64,000 bases of DNA from Gautieria morchelliformis (taxonomy: Eukaryota > Basidiomycota > Agaricomycetes > Gomphales > Gomphaceae): contig WHVA01000023.1 in assembly GCA_015179125.1 (NCBI GenBank), positions 372,001 through 436,000 of the forward strand, given 5' to 3'. The position numbers and the translations under genes are program-made. Each line of letters begins with the position of its first letter. The first letter of the stretch is position 1. Below, in pieces: positions 31,213 to 42,969 of the stretch. The notes beneath the pieces are model-generated. The model did no database searches. It worked only from the letters and a program-made list of their open reading frames with translations, and was not told the DNA's origin.

Positions 31213-32380
31213 TGGCAACTCTAGGCAGATGGGTTCGTAGAGTGACTCGCCGAGGCCGTAATATTTGGCATCATGCTTACATAAGCAGGGACGTGGAATT
31301 TGTCTTCCTTGAAGCGGACCTATCGTTCCCTTTACTATGCTAATCAACTTTGCTAACTTCGTGTTCTCTCTGTTATCTAACATGCAAATGAAAGGCTCAC
31401 GGTGGCAGTGCCTACCGAGGCACAAAACAACCTCCGTCATCATCCTCCAGTTCCACTGTCACTGTGGCACAGGATAGATTCTTGGGAATATAGTACCGTA
31501 CGCGCATATACCACCGGATCCTCCGAAATTTATTCCTCTGCAACCTGTCAAAACCGAATAACGACCCATGCCCTAGGCAGGAATACGCCTGCTCGGCGTT
31601 GATTAATGATTGCTGGTATGGTGGAGGCCGTCCTAGGTGGCTTGGTATTGTGAGTTTGGCTTGACGACACCTATCTGAGGCAATGCTCATAAACCTCACG
31701 AATGTTCGCTAGCCTGCAAAGGTTACAGCACATTCGGTACTTACGGATGTCTTCCCTACTCGGACGGCTATTCTTGTGAATCTTCAAAAAGAAGTCTTAG
31801 AGCAGGAGGACGCTTTGAAATACTTTCATCGTTTCTCTGGTTGTATGATTGTATCTTCGTGTGTTTTGACAACAGATTCCTTGAGTTGCTGTCTAATTTG
31901 TGTACGACTTGGCCATGAAAGAGCTAAGCTACTAAGTAACTATAGCTTTGTTTTAAATAATTACTCCAACGAACAGTGGCCGGCTAGTTATAAGTATGTC
32001 CTTACATCTTGGACCGAATTTTATCTTTCCCTGTCGGTTATCGCCACCTTCCCGGCGTTCGACTGATGGGAGTCTCTGGCTAAACGCACGGCTGGAGGGG
32101 CGGGGCTGACCGCAGGTATATCGCTGCTCATTAGCAGGTGTCCGCGCGTGGCAGAAAAAGAAGTTAGTGCTTTATCTAGGCGAGCCTCAGTCGGAATCAT
32201 GTAGATTTAAACTTAATTAACCACCCCAGTGTTCTCGCCCGAGGCCAGATGAGCTGTACACGACATTTGCAAAGATTAGAACATGTTATCAAAAGTTCAA
32301 ACTATAATATATGTTATGTAGCTGTTTTGTCAACGCCGTGGTTGAATATGCTGCGCGACATCCCGAAAGCCTTATTGTCC
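31213..32380. other. Intergenic between MFS and aldehyde dehydrogenase
   Basis: Contains the MFS promoter and the 3' side of the dehydrogenase. Open frames on both strands look accidental. Confidence 0.4.
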
Positions 32381-34755
32381 TCAAGCACGGATGGCGTCAA
32401 GAACACGAGTCCTGTTCGCAACAACGAGGAGAACAGTGAACACCGCGACGGACCACCGCATCCAGTTAACTGAGTCACCCTCCCCTGGGCGTGGGTAGGG
32501 TATCTTTGGCATGGCTGCCTGGTTGGCTTTCTTGAGATTCTTGTCCTAGAATAAGCATGTTCAGATATCTCCGCAGCACACGAGGAACGAACGGCGTACG
32601 GTGTATGGTGGGTAGCGGATGCTCATCAACAAATCAATCCTGTGGACAGAGGCAAATAAGAACAGATAGCTTCCGAAGTTGTCGGGACGAATTTACCATT
32701 TTGGGGACCGTAGCACGGGCCGTTGATGGGTGAACGTGTCAAACGAAAATTTACCCTTGTGGACGCCATCTAGGAAAGGGGTAGCACATATATCTGGGAG
32801 GGGAGATGGCACGATCTTGAGACTTACAACCAGAGCCCCCAACTCCGCCGAAGGGTGCAGCTGACACTAGAATGGGCGACATCCATGACTCTGAACCCGA
32901 AGACGGCGGCAGACAAACGCACCAATGCCTTGAAACAAAAGATCATTTGCTACGAAAGCACCAGAAAGTGTACGCTTGCGAACTGCACAATAACACGTGA
33001 GACGGACGGGTGCTGATACATATATTAACACACCATAGTCGCAGACATTCGCGTCATTGGAAAAAGCGTAAAGAGCTAGAGGATGATCGCTGGCAGAGAA
33101 TTTCAATACGGCCGCATACTCGATATCGATTCACTTGGAGATGAACACGAGTACTCACTGACTGTTGATGTACTCCAGAGCTGAATCGATGTCGGGAACA
33201 GATACGATGGGCAAAACGGGTCCAAAAATTTCTCTGGGTGATAGGGGTTAGCTGGAGCCCATGCGAACAAGGGATTCTGAGCTTGCTCTTTCATCAATGA
33301 ATCGGTGAATGAAACATGTGTCACGACCGTGGGAGAAATATACTTATCCTCTTTGCTCATTTCACCTCCCAGGATCACGTTACCTGTAACAGCATACAGT
33401 GAGTAGGCAAGCTTCCAGGCCATAATACACATCACCTTGGGTGTTCTTCAACATCCCTGAAATCCTATCCCAATGACTTTCAGAGCAAATTCGAGAGAAA
33501 GAGTCTGATGTGTGGGGGTCGGGGCCGTAGAATGCAAACCAATGCTTTTTAAAAGCATCGACCAGCTTTGATTGAACGTGACGTGGGACAAGGACGTAGT
33601 CAGGCGCCACACAGACCTGTAAAGTTTCATTGTTTTCACACCTTCCTCCAGTTCGAAATAAAGAATGAATGAATGATTTACCTGCCCGGCGTTTATCATT
33701 TTGGCCCAAAGAATGCGCTTAGCGGCCATGTCGAAATCTGCGTTTGCGTCGACTACGGCAGGGCTCTTTCCTCCCAACTCAAGGGTGACAGGAGTCAGGT
33801 GAGTCGCTGCTGCTTTAGCGATGAGACGCCCAACGCGCCCACCCCCTTACAGATGTACATTAGCTGGCCGGGTAGGATGTAATGCGCTTGTGTGAAACGC
33901 ACCTGTGTAGAGTACTTCACACACACGGTGAGTAACTGGTTACTGTAATAGGCTGATAACATAGAATTTTACGCACTATGATCCCATTGCAACTCCAGCA
34001 GCTGCACAAGGAATATCAGCATAAGCACGTTGAAACAAATTAAACTCACTTTAGTGGTTTCTTCGACAGCGCCGTTAACTATTCTGTACAAGTCGTTGTC
34101 AAGATATTTGGGGAATAACTCCGTAAGGAGTGCAGATGTAACCGGTGTCAGTTCGGATGGCTTTACAACTGCGGCGCAACCTGCAGCTATGGCCCCAGTC
34201 TATTGCTTACCTTTCAGTCTTGGACGGTGTTGCAGCATAAATATTACGCACCAGGGGGGCAAGGCAATACAGAGGGAAATTGAAAGGAGTGATGATAAGG
34301 ACGGTTCCCTTAGGCTCCTTATACACTTTCGGTGAAAACGCAAACCAGTCGATACTGAATGGGACCTTTTCCGGCTTCGTCCAGGATTCGATATTCTTAT
34401 AAGCGTACATGCATTCATTTATGATAATAGACAGGTCGAAACTAGTAAATAAGATGAGCTCAGTGAAGAACAGTAACTGCACGACCGACGGACAGGTTGG
34501 TCTCGATTTTGGGACGTCTCAAATCTGCCAGGAGAGCTTCCTGAAAGCGGGGGATATTGTCTTGAAACAAATAGGCAAGCTGCAAGAGCTGTTCTTTGCG
34601 GTACGCAACGCTGTCTGTTTTCCCTCGACGAAACGATGCTCGCAAGTGCTCCCGGATCTGGGAAACTTTGTCAAATAGTCATGTAATTTATTTTCCGTTC
34701 CTGTAGACCATACCTGTGGGAGGTCATGAACCGGGGTGTATACGAGACTGGCCAT
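32381..34755 (-). CDS. Fatty-aldehyde-dehydrogenase-like ALDH
   Basis: NAD(P)-dependent oxidation of aldehydes to acids, probably at the ER membrane. Sixteen exons close to 510 residues: 34755-34714, 34657-34494, 34441-34252, 34199-34050, 34001-33977, 33914-33903, 33845-33682, 33616-33436, 33383-33287, 33233-33159, 33089-33034, 32982-32923, 32866-32828, 32769-32697, 32639-32600, 32545-32381. Visible: ITPFNFP, the cofactor loop YTGGGRVGR, catalytic Glu in LELGGKSP, catalytic Cys in [21 protein letters not shown], and [11 protein letters not shown]. The C-terminus has a hydrophobic helix ([14 protein letters not shown]), as in class 3 membrane ALDHs. The sixth exon is 12 nt and supplies ILYTG. 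The intron at 33286-33234 is GC-AG. Confidence 0.93.
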
Positions 34756-35777
34756 GGTAGTCAAATTTTGTCTTGCGTGAGCGTAGGTGTAGGTATGGCG
34801 GGGTTCAAATTGTTTAATATATACCTCCGGATATGATGTCGGGTCTAGTTTTTTCCAACTGCCGTCTAAAACCCGTCATAGCCCGAGCCAGGACGCCCAG
34901 AAGACGGGCGGGACGGGACGGGACCAAGCTGTTATGGGGCCGGTGTTGAACGTTGAACGTTGACGTTGAGGCTTGAGGTCCCGGAACCAGAGACCCGGAG
35001 CCGGGACCGAAAGACGTAGAAATGCCCGACCAGGGGAGCGGACGCGTCCCGGCAAACCCTAAATCCATTATGTAAGCAATATAGTTTGCCCACAAGAACT
35101 CATCGCCGGCCACGACGAGCACGCTCCTGACTTACTGTGGCCTGAAACCCTCCGCTGTTTGTATATATACGCTAGCGATATGTCAAACCTATTTTCACTG
35201 CTTAGTGTGGAAAGGCTCGGTCTCCTTCAAGCTGTCAGCTTTGAACAGCTTGTCGCGTTCATTGACCTTATCAAACCGAGCGGAAGAGGGGGAGATGTGA
35301 GTGTTCAGCGAAGGCGGCGGTGTGGAGCAGTGAGGCACTTACCTTAGCTGTGAGGCGAGCAGTCAGAAGAACACATTGTAAAGCGTGCGAGCGAGATCCA
35401 AGAAGGAAAATTCGGGTACACCGTGCTTATGATTGTGAGCCTCAGCGCTGTCGCGCACTCGGAAGTTGATGCTGCATTTTGCGTCGATTGACATAGGCGT
35501 TGTGACCTCCTTGAACAGCGAGGGAGATAAATGGTGTCTAGAGCAGTTTCTGCGGCGCGGAAGACATGGTGAACTAGTTCCTGCTGTATGGTCACCTTAT
35601 CATGGTCTCTTAGGTTAAGTGGACGCGTCAAATGGACGGCTCCCTATGGCCGTGCCCAGGGCGGTGGTTATGTAAGCCTGGTGCCTGAATGAGCCAATAA
35701 GCGCCTAGGAGCTGCGACGACTGCGCTAAGCAATCAATCACTTCTCTGCGCCTCCAACCTGAAATATTAATATTAAC
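34756..35777. other. Divergent promoter region with a possible small gene
   Basis: Separates the dehydrogenase (minus) from AIP1 (plus). On the minus strand, 35570-35400 contains a protein-like stretch (KEVTTPMSIDAKCSIN and PEFSFLDLARTLYN) preceded by ATG TCTTCCGCGCC near 35572, and 35300-35215 reads VNERDKLFKADSLKETEPF. Frames do not join without a stop, so I do not call a gene. GGGAC-type direct repeats occur near 34905-35010. Confidence 0.35.
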
Positions 35778-38700
35778 ATGTCCTCGAAACGTATTCGTGT
35801 GTACCCCCCGAACCCTAGCACCACACGGGGCACGTCGACCAAACTTGGGTCCAGCGGTGACAAGATTATATATGCCCACGGGAAGAGTGTCGTGGTGCGT
35901 GGCTTCCAAGATCTACGGCTCACGCATATCGTAAAATGTTGATCTTCTTGGTCTAGATCAGAGACCTAGCTGTCAGTTTCTCGTCACGACTTGTACAATG
36001 CTAAAATTGAGCGAGACGTTGTCTCCAGAATGCAGCAAACGACGTTGTGTATTCTGGCCACGTCCACCCGACCACAGCTGCGCGCATCTCACCGTCAGGG
36101 TACTACGTTGCGTCCGCAGACACTCAGGGAAATGGTGCGCGTATCATATAACTATCGGGGCGTTGGTTGCTGACTTATTCGTGCAATTCAATTAACAACT
36201 GCTGGTCGGGGATGTAGTGCGAGTGTGGGATGCAGTGGGAGAAGATCAAGTTCTTAAGGCTGAATATAAGGTTCTCGGTGGCAAAATGTGCGATCTGTTA
36301 ACCATTCGTGGCCCCCATCTCCTTGACCCAGAGCCGTTCCTTCAGAAATGACCTCTCATGGGATGGTGAGAGCAAACGTATCATTGCAGTTGGGGACGGT
36401 CGAGAGAAGTGAGCGTTTTCGTGTCGACCTGAGGTGCTTACCATCATACTCACTCTGACAATCACTCTACATGTGAACATCAGGTTTGGGCACGTCTTCC
36501 AATTTGATACCGGGTCTTCAGCAGGCGAAATTGTAGGGCATGCAAAGGCGCTCAATGCTGTTGCTATCCGACAACTGCGCCCGTTTCGTGCTGCAACGGC
36601 CGGTGACGATGGACTGATTGTGTTTCACACCGGTATGTTTACCGAAGATCAATGACGTCATTCTCATACTCGACCAGGCACGCCGTACAAATACGAGAAG
36701 GTATGCCTTCCAAGCTCACTATTTGCCATCATTACCATGCCGTGACAGACTTTGAAAGCGCACACGAACTTTGTACACTCAGTTGCGTATGCGGGCTCTG
36801 GAGCACACTTCGTCTCCGTAGGCGCCGATGCTAAGGTATTTTTGTGGGATGGCGTTTCGGGCGAACGTGCGGCTGAATTTGTGGATTCTGGAGATGGGGC
36901 ACACAAAGGTAGCATCGTGAGTAATATGTCCATTTGAATTCACCTTGGGAGTCATGGTATGCGCACGGACAGTACGCAGGGGCGTGGGCGCCTGATAGTA
37001 AGAGCATCGTCACCTCGTCGGCGGACTGTACCGTTAAGCTCTGCATGTCCCTTGTCATATCACGGATGCATGCGCGTTAATAACGCTCTCTGTTAGGGGA
37101 TGTCAAGACCCGCAAAGCCACCACAACTTGGACCGTTGGATCTGGGGTAGAGCATCAACAGATGGGGAACACATGGACGGGTAATGGGTCCATCGTAAGC
37201 ATGAGCATGGGGGGTGTACTGAACGTGTTTGACCCACGTGAGGGTGCGGGTCCCGTCAGGATGATCCATGTGCGTTTTCCCTTCTTTTTTGAAATAGGCA
37301 AGCAACCTTGAAGAGTCAGGCGCATGTCGATATGGGAGCTTAGCACAAGTCAAGTTGTCATCACGACTGCTGCTAACATTCCTATCATTAGGGCCCTCAA
37401 AAAGCCATAACATCCAGTGCCACATCGATATCTTCATCAACCTTTTTTGCAGGCTCTGCTGACGGACGTGTCCACTCGTATCCCGTCGCGGAAATAGATG
37501 CAGCACCTAGATGTGAACGCGTATCGGGCCCAGGTCATACTAACCTTGTGTCTGGCATTGCGAGTGCCGGAACTACCACATGGAGTGTTGGATTTGATGA
37601 TTGTGTCCGGGAGTTAAGCGTACAGGACGGTGTCGATGCATTTTCAAAGTGAGCACCCTTCTTATATGCCTCCTTACAAGTATTGTGGAGTTGGCGAAGG
37701 GGAGGGGGTGGAGGCTGCCGATGGCAAGTTTAGTTAGTCCCTGACACGCCATTTACAGCATGACGTACGGACCGACAGCTTCTCAGCCTAAGAGTGTTGC
37801 AACGTCCACCGATGGACATGTTTTCGTGGCAGAGACGGGCCACGTCGAGGTGTTGCGCTCGGGCCAGCGTGTCTGTGCTGTAGATGCGCAATACGGTGCG
37901 ATAAGCGTTGATGTAAGCGCAGGCATTGTCGCCGTTGGTGGAGAGGTGTGTATTTCAGGATTTGAATTTGGTATGGGTACGATAGCATGGTGAATGGTCC
38001 GTCGGATCGCACTCTCGAGTCCCGAGGATTTCATAGAGATGCCACGCATTTAACGTGGCTCAGCTGAGAAGGCTGATTCAGTCAGCTTATGCTGACCTCT
38101 CCTTCTTTTAGGACGCAAAAGTGCATTTGTATAACTGGAACTCCAACGGGACCCTCACGGAAGCGGGATTACTTGAGGGCTCTAATAAAGGCCCTGTAAG
38201 CTCCCTGGCGTTCGCTCCTGGTGGTGCCCTGCTGGCCGCTGGAGACGTAAGTAACTCTTCCATGGACTACTCTATCTCGCAGGCAGCCCCATGTTATGCT
38301 AGTTTCTCACGAACTTCACATTTTCAGAGTACAGGAAAAATCGTCGTTTATGATGTGAAAGAGCGCAAGGTAACGCGATAGTCTCACTTTCTCAGCATCC
38401 ATCTGCCTCATGACATGCGACTTGTTAGGCCTCTATCTCGCGATGGACATTCCACAATTCACGGATTCATTCTCTGGCTTGGACAACAGATGGCGCCCAC
38501 GTTGCGTCGGGCTCGCTTGACACGCATGTATATGTGTGGAGCATTGCAAAGGTATGCTGGTAGCCCAACTCTGGATGCCGTGCCCTGATCCTGTCTTCAT
38601 CCCAACTAATATGCTTGCTCCCCCGCTAGCCTATGCGAAATATCGCGATCAAGAATGCAGGTCCAGGGGGCGTTTGGGGCGTGCGCTGGGTTCCTGGCGC

Positions 38701-38782
38701 AGACTCGGGCGCAGAAGGCAAGTTGCTGAGTGCAGGTGCAGATGGCGCCGTGAGAATGTGGGGGGTTGTGTTCCATGTGTAG
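35778..38782 (+). CDS. Actin-interacting protein 1 (AIP1/WDR1)
   Basis: WD40 protein that, with cofilin, disassembles actin filaments. Fifteen exons close to 623 residues, the usual AIP1 length (two seven-bladed propellers): 35778-35930, 36029-36134, 36218-36287, 36346-36408, 36484-36632, 36678-36700, 36749-36916, 36973-37042, 37097-37269, 37392-37648, 37759-37945, 38112-38246, 38328-38369, 38429-38551, 38630-38782. The N-terminus YPPNPSTTRGTSTKLG is diagnostic. WD units include NVRVWDAVGED, AKVFLWDGVSGE, CTVKLWDVKT and THVYVWSIAK. The eighth intron starts with GCATGT (GC-AG). It is divergent from the aldehyde dehydrogenase and convergent with the CipC-like gene. Confidence 0.94.
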
Positions 38783-39292
38783 GTGTTGGTTAGTAAAGAA
38801 GGGTGGGTAACCATACATGTCGAATTGCCGCCTTGCGCTGCGCCTAAGGACCTGGTGCACTTGTGTTGACCGATTTTTGCCTAATCATATGTCAGGCCTC
38901 AGGCCTATTCAGGATGCCAAGTTTCTGCAGCCGGGAGCTAGCAAGTGGACCCAGAAACTCGAAATTCGAAATTCCCTACATCTGATATATTTTACATATG
39001 TGGAAGGTGTCACATCATTTGACTCTTGCGCCTGGGCGATGATGTCACGTCGAAGGCATATTTTTGAAACAGGGCGCGCCATAAATGAAACAAGTGGTCG
39101 CCTTGCCAGGTTTAAATTAGCAGGATGATACCTAATTAAAGTGAAATGAGACCTCTGGCCGGAGGCGACTGCCAACGTTTGCACTTCACACAAGTAGTAG
39201 TTATTCAAAACAATTGCGTCTTTCGTTGCTTCATATTTCAAAATACATCTTACGAGAAATCACAAACAGCAGACTGGGGCTTCGCGATACCC
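38783..39292. other. Convergent 3' intergenic region
   Basis: Lies between the stops of AIP1 and the CipC-like gene. No coding signal; only the two 3' UTRs are expected. Confidence 0.45.
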
Positions 39293-39787
39293 TTAGTACT
39301 CGCCGCCGCCAAGAAGACCCTCCTCAGCCCGCTTCTTGGCCTCGTGCTTGGCCTTCTGTTTGTCGATTGCATCAAGTCTAGATGGACGTGTTGTCAGACG
39401 AGGGATGGTCGTTCTGAAGTAGTTGGAGTATGCTCACCCCTTGGTCTCGACCACATGGTCGATGAATGCACCACTGAACGCGGCCACGAGTTCCTTGGCC
39501 TTACTGTCAACAAAGGACATGGTTAACCGAAAGCTGGCGTGCATTGAGGCTGAACGCACGCATGGCTGTCGGGCTTTCCGTTCTCAGCGCAGTGTTTCTC
39601 GTATGCCTTGGCAGCTTCGTACGCCGCTGCGCCAGCGATCAGCTCGTGCGAGAGCGATGCCTTGTGACCAGCGCCTTCGACCTGTGGGCATCATGCTATC
39701 GTTAAGGACTGATACTGGGAGTGTGCAATCGTTACATACTGCCTCGTGGTCTGAGGAGTGGTTGTTAAGAAAGTCCAAAATGCCCAT
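39293..39787 (-). CDS. CipC-like stress protein (DUF3759)
   Basis: Small fungal protein related to Aspergillus CipC, induced by concanamycin and other stress; molecular role unknown. Four exons (39787-39740, 39681-39560, 39503-39438, 39377-39293) close to 106 residues. The conserved core is clear: GHKASLSHELIAGAAAYEAA, then AENGKPDSH, ELVAAFSGAFIDHVVETKG and KQKAKHEAKKRAEEG. The start MGILDFLNNHSSDHEA is the first ATG and replaces the usual MGWFDxDS. No signal peptide. Confidence 0.93.
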
Positions 39788-41458
39788 TTTTATCTGAAGT
39801 GTTGTCGTGAAAGGTAGTAGTGAGTGAGTTAGTCTCGCTCCTTGAGACTTATATACGACTCGTGAAACCAAACTCCGACCATATCAGTATCCTGTGCAAC
39901 GGCCATCGCCGATGCCGACATGTTCTAAATGTGACACTGCACCGCAATGAGTCTCCACCTAACAGCCATTTAGGCTAACGCGTGGCGGTCCAGGGCAGCA
40001 TTAGCCTCTAGTCTATCATAGCGTCCCGGTCACTCAACTTCCGAAAGGCATGGGTTGTATCGTATAATAAGTTATAATTGGTCTGCAACGGGCTTGCATC
40101 GTGTTGTAGGTATTGTGAGCTGAATACGATCACTGATTTGATCGTGGGGCAAAATCAGAAGAAGGTATAGTCTGGCATGGGCACAGCGTAAGTATGATGC
40201 CGTTCTCGGTCATAATTCCTCGCTTGAGCTTACCCTGGGAGTGACATGCCGCGAATCCACATTCGAAATTCATAAGTCGGGGGGTCACCTGAGGCGCACA
40301 GCAAACGTTCGCTAACGCCACTTCCAGTTGCCCACCGTGACGCAATGCTGTATACGTGATGAAGGACCATCTGGTAGTTCTTCCGAGGTGGGGTCGGGAT
40401 CAGCAAACGCCCGGTGGTTCATGCAAATACAGCTAAACAAGGAACCCTATGGAAGCTGATTGGTTGCTGCGGGCCTCAGTGCCCATGATGATGTCTACTA
40501 AGATGTCCTGATGAAGACACAGTACGTCCCGGCATGAGCTGCGTGGCGCTGTCGAATATGTCGAAATTGAGGTCGCGAGGAAGAAGTTGATGATGGCCGG
40601 GCTTGCCTGTCACTATGAAAACGACTGGCGAGGTACCTTCGCAACAGGCGTTATGTAATTCTCACCTAATGACATTCAAGGCCTGAACCCAATGCTCACC
40701 GTACATGACCCAGAAAGGGTGTACTTATAAGCAGCAGTAGTATGTCAGACGATCTGCGTACTACGCAGCTTCAATAATTGCATGCAACTGGTGGAGCGGG
40801 ATAAACGCTATGACGAGTATGACGAGTGAGACTTCAGGGACTCTACCTAATTCAAGCGTTGAACTGGTCCCAACCCCAACCCCAACTTGCTAGCGTAAAT
40901 TTCCACGGGTGCAGGTACTTACCGCAACAACGCTGCTAGTGATTCATAATGTGCAGGTAAGTCACGTATGTCCTCATGACTGGATCATAGTCAGAAGCTA
41001 GCAAATTTTTACTCCGCCGTGGCCATGCATAGTACAACAGGCTCGATCGATCGCAAAACCATGAAAACTAAAAAATGTAAAACGGGCTATGGGTAATCTT
41101 TATGTTTGCATCTGCAAATGGCTCATATATGGCTGGCGTAAACGCTGGCTATCGATGTGCACCAGCAGTTTTTGGCAGATCGAAAACAACATGGCGATGA
41201 CCACTGTAAAACGATCGCTCATCGACACATTCCTCAGATTCTAGCTCGCCCTCTGATCTCCCATATGAGCTAACTGCAAACTTCCCGTGCGCGGCGAAAA
41301 GTAGCAAATTCATACAATACGCATGGGACGGATAAGTAGTTAGGAAGGGTACTGTAGTTGCTTAATGATTAGTTTCTTAGAAATTACCATATTATAATAA
41401 TATCAAATATATAGCAATACTAGAAAGAATAGGAGTTAAAAAAAAGTAGAGTGTAAAG
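39788..41458. other. Intergenic
   Basis: No gene or convincing repeat. AACCCCAACCCCAAC near 40870 is a short C-rich run; 41380-41450 is AT-rich. Confidence 0.4.
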
Positions 41459-41890
41459 AGCTAGCTAGGAGAGTCCGCGAGCGAGGTCACCAAGATTCCT
41501 GAAAGAAGACTGTGCTTGTATGTCCTCGCGGTTGAAGGGCGGGCAATAGCCAACAAACCTGGGATCAAAGATGGCTGCGTCCCCTTTCTTCTCCTGCTGA
41601 AGGAGAATGTCGGTGTACATGATCGAGCGGAACAGTTGGCACGACCTTCCGTAGTACATACTTCATGGAATGAGATGTGCTTCTGGGGGCGGAGCGCCAT
41701 GCGAACTTTCGCATGGTCGATTTCGGTTGAGGTGCAAAGACAAGGGAATCCTCAAGGGCGGCTCTCCCTGGAAGAGGTTTTGTGTTTTCCCTGCATAGTA
41801 ATTGATCAACACATGCAAAATAAGGGAAGCCAAGATACTTACGGCTCCAACCCATTTGCGCTCTTCCTTAGAGACCTCGGACCGCGCCAT
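41459..41890 (-). CDS. Unrecognised gene fragment, exons next to tandem repeats
   Basis: A minus-strand ATG at 41890 opens MARSEVSKEERKWVGA, followed by a GTAAGT donor and a possible 50-nt intron. Downstream frames read EDSLVFAPQPKSTMRKFAWR and then MYYGRSCQLFRSIMYTDILL...FDPRFVGYCPPFNREDI up to a TAG near 41465. These pieces look like exons of a small conserved protein but I cannot name it. The first exon is embedded in a 182-bp unit that is tandemly repeated upstream; the next copy has CTG in place of the ATG. Confidence 0.4.
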
Positions 41891-42175
41891 GCGGGCGTTG
41901 ACTCCCGTTGTGGTTCAAATATAAATGAATCCTCAATGACGGCCCTCCCTGAAAGAGCTTTGGGTGTGTTTTCCCTGCGTAGTAATTGATCAGCACATGC
42001 AAAATAAGGGAAGCCAAGATACTTACGGCTGCGACCCATTTGCGCTCTTCCTTAGAGACCTCGGACCGCGCCCTGCGGGCGTTGACTCCTGTTGCGGTTC
42101 AAATATAAATGAATCCTCAATGACGGCCCTCACTGAAAGAGCTTTGGATGTATTTTCCTGTGTGTAGTATCGTGA
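41750..42175. repeat. Tandem repeat, about 182-bp unit, 2.3 copies
   Basis: The phase marker CCTCAAG/CCTCAAT followed by a GGCC- or GGCT-rich CTCNCTG block recurs at 41750, 41931 and 42114. Each unit carries AATTGATCA(A/G)CACATGCAAA, then CCAAGATACTTACGGCT, CTTAGAGACCTCGGACCGCG and GGTTCAAATATAAATGAATC. The unit contains a splice donor, part of an exon and upstream sequence, so promoter-proximal DNA appears to have been amplified. Confidence 0.75.
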
Positions 42176-42304
42176 CCGAACCACTATGCCTACAGAGGAC
42201 GTCCGAGGGAACTGAAGCAATGGACACGGAGTGAGACGCGGCTGGTCGCTATGGTTCAGCCTGTGTTCCAACAGACAGGTTCACCGCAGCCACTTGAGGT
42301 ACAC

Positions 42305-42540
42305 CCTCTCCAGGCACATGCATTCTACAGAAGAAGCATTCACGCTGGGTGTATATTACCAGTACTTGTACAAACTCACTGAAGCCGCTAATTACGCTGC
42401 ACCCTACGAAGCCGTCGGGGGCATCTCCGGGGTGCGGTGCAGCGTAATTAGCGGCTTCGGTGAGTTTATACAGATACTGGTAATATACACCCAGTGTGAA
42501 TGCTTCTTCTGTAGAATGCATGTGCCTGGAGAGAGTGTGT
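42305..42540. repeat. Long inverted repeat, arms of about 105 bp
   Basis: Left arm 42305-42407 (CTCCAGGCACATGCATTCTA ... GCGTAATTAG-type end GCTGCACCC) is almost perfectly complementary to 42432-42536 with a 24-base loop. The arms would form a stable cruciform or a long hairpin RNA. No coding role evident. Confidence 0.8.
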
Positions 42541-42969
42541 GTTGAGAAGTTAGGACTCATCCTCAGTGAGTTTATATGTAATTCTCCATGTGTGCTTATT
42601 CTGTTCGCCTGTAGGTTCACCAAGTCGGTCGGGGGGCGACGATAGTCTCGGGGATGTCAGCCTGCATCCGTACGTCCGAGGGTGGGTTTCCTGATCCACC
42701 CGTCATGTGGTCAATCTGATCTACACCATTGTTTTCCAGGTAGGCTTCCAGAGCTGATAAATGTTTTACCGCGCCGTAGTGTAACCATGTTCGGTCACCG
42801 GACTGCCACTGGATCTCGAACCAGGCCGTGCGGCCCTGTCCGAAGTGGGAGAGAGTTCCCTTTACAAGGAATTCTGGTGCGCTTCCTAAATTAGTAGGCT
42901 AGGAAGCACCAGGAGCCAAGGAATGCTAACGAAGCTAGAGTTCGCGTTCAGCATTCTACTCCCGAGGTC
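42541..42969. other. Intergenic upstream of the RGG ORF
   Basis: No gene. Probable promoter region of the ORF starting at 42970. Confidence 0.35.

Noticed and set aside
35344-35909. Two minus-strand ORFs upstream of AIP1
   Set aside because: The right one is antisense to the first AIP1 exon. The left one contains protein-like words in another frame, but no splice path joins them.
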